Positions 59,441-64,000 of a stretch of 64,000 nucleotides of DNA are shown here, one piece after another. This DNA comes from Moraxellaceae bacterium AER2_44_116 (GTDB lineage Bacteria > Pseudomonadota > Gammaproteobacteria > Pseudomonadales > Moraxellaceae): the NCBI GenBank assembly GCA_006546595.1, contig VIAD01000001.1, positions 399,258 through 463,257 on the forward strand, given 5' to 3'. Below the pieces are notes generated by a model. That model did not search any database, was not told the DNA's origin, and saw nothing but the letters and a program-made list of their open reading frames with translations. The translations under genes were made by a program, and so were the position numbers. Within the stretch, counting starts at the first letter, position 1; each line of letters opens with the position of its first letter.

Positions 59441-61276
59441 TTACCGTCCCCGCCAAAACAACTTATCTAACTCGGCCAAATTAAACTGCCGCCATGTTGG
59501 ACGACCATGATTACATTGGCTACTAAACTCCGTCGTTTCCATATCACGCAATAACGCATTCATTTCTGGTAATGACAACGCCCGATTAGCACGTACTGCG
59601 CCATGACAAGCCATACTGGAAAACAACTCGTTAATGGCTTCTTCCACCCGATGTGACTGACCATGGGTTCTAAAATCAGCCAAAATATCACGAATCAAGC
59701 CTGCTAGATCCGCCTTGTGCAACAACGCAGGAATGGCTCGTACCGCCACCGCCTCTTCACCAATACGATCGATGTCAAAACCCAATTGCTGAAACCATGA
59801 TTTTGCCTGCTCCGATAGTTCTGCTTCGGCTCGGCTGACCGCAATCGTTTGACCGATTAATAAAGGCTGAGAGGCTAAACGCCCTGTTTGCCATGCCACT
59901 TTTAGGCGTTCATACATTAATCGTTCATGAGCCGCGTGCATATCCACAATAATCAAGCCCTGTTCATTTTGAGCTAAGACGTAAATACCGTGTAATTGTG
60001 CGAGTGCGTAACCTAAAGGGGGTGTCTGTGATGCGGGTACATGATAAGGCGCAGGAACAGCATCTCTTAATGGTGCTAAATAATCGGCTAATGCATCTTG
60101 TGCTTGTGGCGTCGAATGATCACTGGTTCGATACGGTTGACTATAGCCCGCAGACGGCAGGACTAAATAATTTTGTTCGGTTGGTTGCGGTTGCTGATAG
60201 GCTATTTGGCTAAAATCGGTCGCTGTTGCCGCTTGTTGAGCAGGATAATGCTCCGTTTTTAAGCCTGCCAAGCCTCGATGAATAGAACGCGCTAAAAACT
60301 CATGCACCCAACGCTGTTCACGAAAACGGACTTCATGTTTGGTGGGATGAACGTTGACATCAACCGACGAGGGATCAAGCTCTAAAAACAAGACAAATGC
60401 AGGATGGCGATTCGGTGCTAAAACATCACGATACGCAGTACGAATCGCGTGGCTCACCACTTTGTCACGTACAACACGGCCATTGACGTAGAAATATTGC
60501 ATATCAGCTTGGCCACGCGCCATGCTAGGACTACCGAGCCAACCTGATAATCGTAAGCCTGTTACTTCGGTATCAATCGGAATCGCATTTTCAATAAAGC
60601 TTTGACCACACAACACACTGACACGGCGTAATTGCTCAAGATCATTCAGTGCAGGCTTAAAATGCCAACGGCGTGTGCCATTATGTTGTAATTGAATACC
60701 GACATTAAAATTTGCCAAACTTAGGCGTTTAATCACTTCTTCAATATGACCAAACTCGGTGGGTGCCGATTTGAGAAATTTACGCCGTGCAGGCGTATTA
60801 AAGAAAATATCACGGACACTGACGGTTGTGCCGCGTGCATGATTCGCAGGTGTTACCGTGGCAATCATGTCTCGGCCTTCACTCTGCACACACCAACCCA
60901 AGCCTGTATTGTCAGAACTCGACGTTAAACTCAAACGACTCACCGAAGCGATCGAAGCCAAGGCTTCACCCCGAAACCCTAGACTACAGACTGCATCTAA
61001 ATCATCCAAGCCCCGAATTTTACTGGTGGCATGACGCGCTAAGGCTAAAGGCAAATCATCAGGATGAATACCACCGCCATTATCACGCACTTGTAGTAAA
61101 CGAATACCGCCATCTTCGACAGTAACATCTATTTGTGTCGCGCCTGCGTCAATGGCATTTTCCAATAACTCTTTAATGACGGATGCAGGACGCTCAACTA
61201 CTTCCCCTGCGGCAATTTGGTTGGCAAGCTGTGTTTCTAAGCGATTAATACGGGCAATCGGGGTGGTCGTTATCAT
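59441..61276 (-). CDS. mutL: DNA mismatch repair protein MutL, endonuclease type
   Basis: The 611 residues contain the GHKL ATPase (AAGEVVERPASVIKELLENA, DNGGGI, RGEALASIAS) and a C-terminal dimerisation and endonuclease domain. That domain keeps DMHAAHERLMYE, a form of the DQHA(X)2E(X)4E metal motif also found in Pseudomonas, plus ACHGAVRA and QCNHGRPTWRQF. MutL with these motifs nicks DNA itself, so mismatch repair here probably works without MutH. It overlaps amiB by 4 nt. Confidence 0.95.
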   Translation of the reverse strand: MITTTPIARINRLETQLANQIAAGEVVERPASVIKELLENAIDAGATQIDVTVEDGGIRLLQVRDNGGGIHPDDLPLALARHATSKIRGLDDLDAVCSLGFRGEALASIASVSRLSLTSSSDNTGLGWCVQSEGRDMIATVTPANHARGTTVSVRDIFFNTPARRKFLKSAPTEFGHIEEVIKRLSLANFNVGIQLQHNGTRRWHFKPALNDLEQLRRVSVLCGQSFIENAIPIDTEVTGLRLSGWLGSPSMARGQADMQYFYVNGRVVRDKVVSHAIRTAYRDVLAPNRHPAFVLFLELDPSSVDVNVHPTKHEVRFREQRWVHEFLARSIHRGLAGLKTEHYPAQQAATATDFSQIAYQQPQPTEQNYLVLPSAGYSQPYRTSDHSTPQAQDALADYLAPLRDAVPAPYHVPASQTPPLGYALAQLHGIYVLAQNEQGLIIVDMHAAHERLMYERLKVAWQTGRLASQPLLIGQTIAVSRAEAELSEQAKSWFQQLGFDIDRIGEEAVAVRAIPALLHKADLAGLIRDILADFRTHGQSHRVEEAINELFSSMACHGAVRANRALSLPEMNALLRDMETTEFSSQCNHGRPTWRQFNLAELDKLFWRGR

Positions 61277-63360
61277 GGTGTGGGTATTTTCAAGGTTTGG
61301 CCAAGTAACACATTATCATCCTTGAATTTATTAGCATCGCGAATGGCTTGTTTTGAGACACCATAATGCGCGGCTAAATCCGATAAATTATCGCCCACTT
61401 TTACCACATGGACGCGTGGCTTCTCAGGCATTTTCGTCACTTCTTTATATTTATTGCTCGCCGTTTTTTTACTGTCATTATTCACTACCATCGTTTTTTC
61501 GGTTTGATTTGACTTTAGGGTTGATGGCGTTTTTCCCCCTTCTGGTTCAGTTAAACGTAACACAGAACCTAAAAAAGCATTATCACTTTTCAAATGATTC
61601 CACGTTTTCACATCCTCTATAGAAAGATGATATTGCGCCGCAATACTCGACAAGCTATCACCTTCCACAACCGTATGTTTCGTTGGTTTTACGGCTGATT
61701 TTTTGGGCTCTGCTTTTGGTGGCGTAGTATTAACCGCTTCTTTGGCTTTAACAGCCTCTGCTATTTTTTTTGTCTTAGCGTTGTCATGGCTAGACTCGTT
61801 TTTTTTCTCAACCATTGTCGTTTTTATGACCGTTTTAGGGACATCTTTTGGCACACCCGCCATAAAATCTTCTAAAGAATTGGGTAAAGTTGCTGTGATA
61901 AGTGTTTGCTTGGCGACTACTTTTGGCTCTACATTGACGGTTGGTATGGGGGGTTTTCGTTCTACGATGATTGGCTTATCACTCACGACAGGTCTGATCT
62001 CGGAATTATCGACTAATGTCCGATTCATCAATTGTGCCGCATCTTTAACGGCAAGCGTTTGCGTGCTAGTTTCTACCGTTTTTGGCTTAACGGGGATATC
62101 AATTAACTTTTCAGGGGTCATGACGACGGGTTTAGGCTCAGGCAAAGCTGCCACTTCACGCAAGGCTCGTGCTTTTTGTTTACCTGAACGTTGTTCTTTA
62201 CGCCATGCAAAATAGGTTTTTTGAATAGGATATTTTTGTAGAAACTGTTTTACTCCCGTTAATACAGATTGAGCTATTTTTTGTTGTTCATTAGGGTCAG
62301 TCAGTTTTTCCTCTTCTCTTGGATTAGAAATAAAACCCGTTTCTACTAATACCGAAATCATACCCGGTTCTTTTAAGACCGCAAAACCTGCTTGCTCCAC
62401 ATGTTTACTGTGTAAGTGACCAATACCGTCTAGCTCACCGAGTATTTGATTACCCATGTGCAGGCTTTGTGTCATAGAGCCTTCAACCACCATATCAGCC
62501 AAGATATTTGTTAATTGGCTATCACGGCCTGCTGCTTCATCGACTCCCCCGATTAAGTCTGATTTATTTTCTTTTTCTGCTAATGCTTGAGCAAAACGTG
62601 AACTGGCCGTCGTTGCACCTTTACGGGACAAGGCAAATACTGACGCGCCTTTGGCTAATGGAGATAGTGCAGCATCGGCATGAATACTGATAAAAATATC
62701 CGCTTTATAGCGATTACGCGCAATTTTTCGACGGTCTTGTAGCGGAATAAAATAATCATCGTCACGGGTTAAATAGGCTTTAAACCCATCTGTTTTGCGT
62801 AACGCAGCCACCAGTTTTTTGGCAATCGCTAACGTCACATGCTTTTCGTAATAGCCGCTCGCGCCAATCGCCCCTGAATCTTCACCACCATGTCCTGCAT
62901 CAACTGCAACAATCACCGAGCGGCCATTATTGGTTTCGTTGGTGACTTCCTCTTCAACAGGAACAGCTTCCATTGTGACTTTATCAAATAAATCAATCAC
63001 TAAGCGGGGTTTATATTTATCATTGGCAGGTAATAAAAAAACATTAGGACGAACATCGTCCGTTAATTGAATGATTAATCGCTGTTTATGACCGTCAGGC
63101 TGAAATTGTAAACTTTGAATTAAGCCGACATGAGCAGGCAAGCTCGGTGTATTGACGGCGACATCGGTATTTTCTAATTCAATAATAATTTGTTTATTCG
63201 TTGATGCGATTTGTCGATAACGTACTACTTCAGATAAATCTAACACAATCCGCGTATTATCAGGCGCACGCCAAGAGCGCACGGCGGTAATGGTGGCAGC
63301 AAGACTTTCCGCACTGAACAATAATAAGGTACTAGCCCATAAAAAACGTTTTAATTTCAT
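61273..63360 (-). CDS. amiB: N-acetylmuramoyl-L-alanine amidase AmiB
   Basis: AmiB cleaves septal peptidoglycan during cell separation. The 695 residues contain a signal peptide (1-21), an AMIN domain (about 25-130, ITAVRSWRAPDNTRIVLDLS), the Zn-amidase domain (about 150-375, VAVDAGHGGEDSGAIG and a catalytic Glu in VLVETGFISNP), a low-complexity Pro/Lys/Val linker (about 390-580), and two C-terminal LysM repeats (VVEGDSLSSIAAQYHLS and VVKVGDNLSDLAAHYGVS). E. coli AmiB has 445 residues; the extra length is mostly the linker. Confidence 0.93.
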   Translation of the reverse strand: MKLKRFLWASTLLLFSAESLAATITAVRSWRAPDNTRIVLDLSEVVRYRQIASTNKQIIIELENTDVAVNTPSLPAHVGLIQSLQFQPDGHKQRLIIQLTDDVRPNVFLLPANDKYKPRLVIDLFDKVTMEAVPVEEEVTNETNNGRSVIVAVDAGHGGEDSGAIGASGYYEKHVTLAIAKKLVAALRKTDGFKAYLTRDDDYFIPLQDRRKIARNRYKADIFISIHADAALSPLAKGASVFALSRKGATTASSRFAQALAEKENKSDLIGGVDEAAGRDSQLTNILADMVVEGSMTQSLHMGNQILGELDGIGHLHSKHVEQAGFAVLKEPGMISVLVETGFISNPREEEKLTDPNEQQKIAQSVLTGVKQFLQKYPIQKTYFAWRKEQRSGKQKARALREVAALPEPKPVVMTPEKLIDIPVKPKTVETSTQTLAVKDAAQLMNRTLVDNSEIRPVVSDKPIIVERKPPIPTVNVEPKVVAKQTLITATLPNSLEDFMAGVPKDVPKTVIKTTMVEKKNESSHDNAKTKKIAEAVKAKEAVNTTPPKAEPKKSAVKPTKHTVVEGDSLSSIAAQYHLSIEDVKTWNHLKSDNAFLGSVLRLTEPEGGKTPSTLKSNQTEKTMVVNNDSKKTASNKYKEVTKMPEKPRVHVVKVGDNLSDLAAHYGVSKQAIRDANKFKDDNVLLGQTLKIPTP

Positions 63361-63821
63361 GAAGATAACTGTTGTAAAGCCTGTTGACCTTTCTCGGTAA
63401 AGGCAGTGAAATCTAATGCACGTCCGTCATCAAGCAATCGAATATCTAGGCTTAAATCGGGTGCGGGTAACAGTGGATGGCCTTGACTAGGCCATTCCAC
63501 TAAGACAATACTTTGGGCGTGAAAATAATCACGAATACCTAACAACTCTAATTCTTCAGGGTCTTGAAGACGATACAAGTCAAAATGATACACCATCGCT
63601 TTTGCTAACTCATAAGGCTCAACAAGCGTATAGGTTGGACTTTTGACATTGCCTAAATGACCTAAACCACGTAAAAACCCGCGCGTGAACGTTGTTTTCC
63701 CCGCGCCTAACTCTCCCGTCAAATACACGACAGAGCCTTTCATGAGCACCGTCGCGAGTTTTTCGCCAATCTCAACCATTGCCGCCTCATCAACGGCGGT
63801 CGTGTGCCAGTTTTCAGTCAT
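63357..63821 (-). CDS. tsaE: tRNA threonylcarbamoyladenosine biosynthesis ATPase TsaE
   Basis: TsaE is the ATPase that turns over the TsaB-TsaD complex making t6A37 in tRNA. The 154 residues have Walker A GELGAGKTTFTRGFLRGLG, SPTYTLVEPYE and a FDLYRLQDPEELELLGIRDY core. It overlaps amiB by 4 nt and is preceded, off a 115-bp gap with a palindromic repeat, by the end of an nnr gene, as in E. coli. Confidence 0.95.
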   Translation of the reverse strand: MTENWHTTAVDEAAMVEIGEKLATVLMKGSVVYLTGELGAGKTTFTRGFLRGLGHLGNVKSPTYTLVEPYELAKAMVYHFDLYRLQDPEELELLGIRDYFHAQSIVLVEWPSQGHPLLPAPDLSLDIRLLDDGRALDFTAFTEKGQQALQQLSS

Positions 63822-63845
63822 TATATTTACCTTCGTTCTCTGTCG

Positions 63846-63894
63846 CTTCGACTCCGCTCAGCCAGCGTAGAATGCTCCCTGAACGAAGTCGAAG
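63846..63894. repeat. CTTCGACTCCGCTCAG palindromic repeat, copy 4 (imperfect)
   Basis: CTTCGACTCCGCTCAG is answered by CTGAACGAAGTCGAAG with mismatches (CTGAGCGGAG in other copies), and the loop is close to copy 1. It lies between tsaE and the nnr gene. Confidence 0.7.
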
Positions 63895-63936
63895 GGCAAT
63901 TCAAACCCTAACAATCAGAGAGAAATGGACTCACAA

Positions 63937-64000
63937 TCATCCATTCAATAAAACCCGTAAATGTGGCAATAAATCGGTGGCAATTAAACCACGCTCACCT
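63937..64000 (-). CDS. C-terminal end of an NAD(P)HX repair protein (NnrD/Nnr), partial
   Basis: Twenty codons before a TGA at 63937-63939 read GERGLIATDLLPHLRVLLNG. The GERGLxAxDLLPxLRxLxNG end is characteristic of the ADP-dependent NAD(P)H-hydrate dehydratase domain of Nnr (YjeF). The rest lies beyond the right edge. Its place upstream of tsaE is the standard gene order. Identification rests on the short tail and the context. Confidence 0.75.
   Translation of the reverse strand, partial: GERGLIATDLLPHLRVLLNG

Noticed and set aside
61703..62215. A 170-residue plus-strand open frame opposite amiB
   Set aside because: It is the antisense shadow of the amiB linker and catalytic region, without a ribosome site or domain.

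Overview
The window is a stretch of gammaproteobacterial chromosome, moderately A+T-rich, with one mobile element running off its left end. The evidence for the class is conserved gene neighbourhoods seen only in Gammaproteobacteria: uvrY-uvrC-pgsA, relA-rlmD-cysM-barA, zapA-ssrS(6S RNA)-ygfA beside ygfB-pepP-ubi, and tsaE-amiB-mutL-miaA-hfq-hflX-hflK-hflC. A SutA homologue and a GacA/GacS-type pair point to a Pseudomonas-like regulatory repertoire. The dispersed CTTCGACTCCGCTCAG hairpins and the base composition would fit a Thiotrichales- or Beggiatoa-like organism, but that placement is a guess.

Region 1 to about 6.1 kb is the integrase-proximal end of a P4-like integrative element inserted at the 3' end of tRNA-Ser(CGA). 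It holds a P4-type tyrosine integrase, one unrecognised gene, an AlpA regulator, and a tightly overlapping operon. The operon runs through a hypothetical, an HTH protein, a PC4-like ssDNA-binding protein, a possible Ash/Icd-like protein and two short mutually similar ORFs. It ends in a TOPRIM primase cut by the window edge.

Region 6.2-12.1 kb carries core genes: a small lipoprotein, purC, bamC-dapA, tRNA-Gly(GCC), pgsA, uvrC and uvrY. The 536-bp gap that follows contains several hairpins and a strong terminator just ahead of pbpG; I read it as an unannotated structured RNA or attenuator. From 14 to 23 kb lie an UPF0149 gene, relA, rlmD, an exonuclease, cysM and barA, so both halves of the BarA/UvrY system are in the window.

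Region 23-40 kb is mixed housekeeping and regulation: an SDR enzyme, lipoproteins, an arginase-family enzyme, DAHP synthase, ntrBC, greB, the aat-bpt N-end-rule pair, a DUF4010 membrane protein, a porin, moeA-moaB-moaA, mazG, a NarL-like fragment and sutA. Region 40-50 kb holds ubiquinone and FtsZ-ring genes, 6S RNA, ygfA, an L,D-transpeptidase, a LOG-family protein, purA and hisZ. Region 50-64 kb holds lrgA/lrgB, hflCKX, hfq, miaA, mutL, amiB and tsaE. Two accessory insertions interrupt that last cluster: a lone cNMP-binding protein between hfq and hflX, and a tandem pair of TatT-like lipoproteins between miaA and mutL.

Many global regulators are present together (BarA/UvrY, RelA, 6S RNA, SutA, GreB, Hfq, NtrBC), linking growth rate, stringency and nitrogen status. 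Repeats include two copies of a 99-bp MITE-like element and at least four copies of a palindromic intergenic hairpin.
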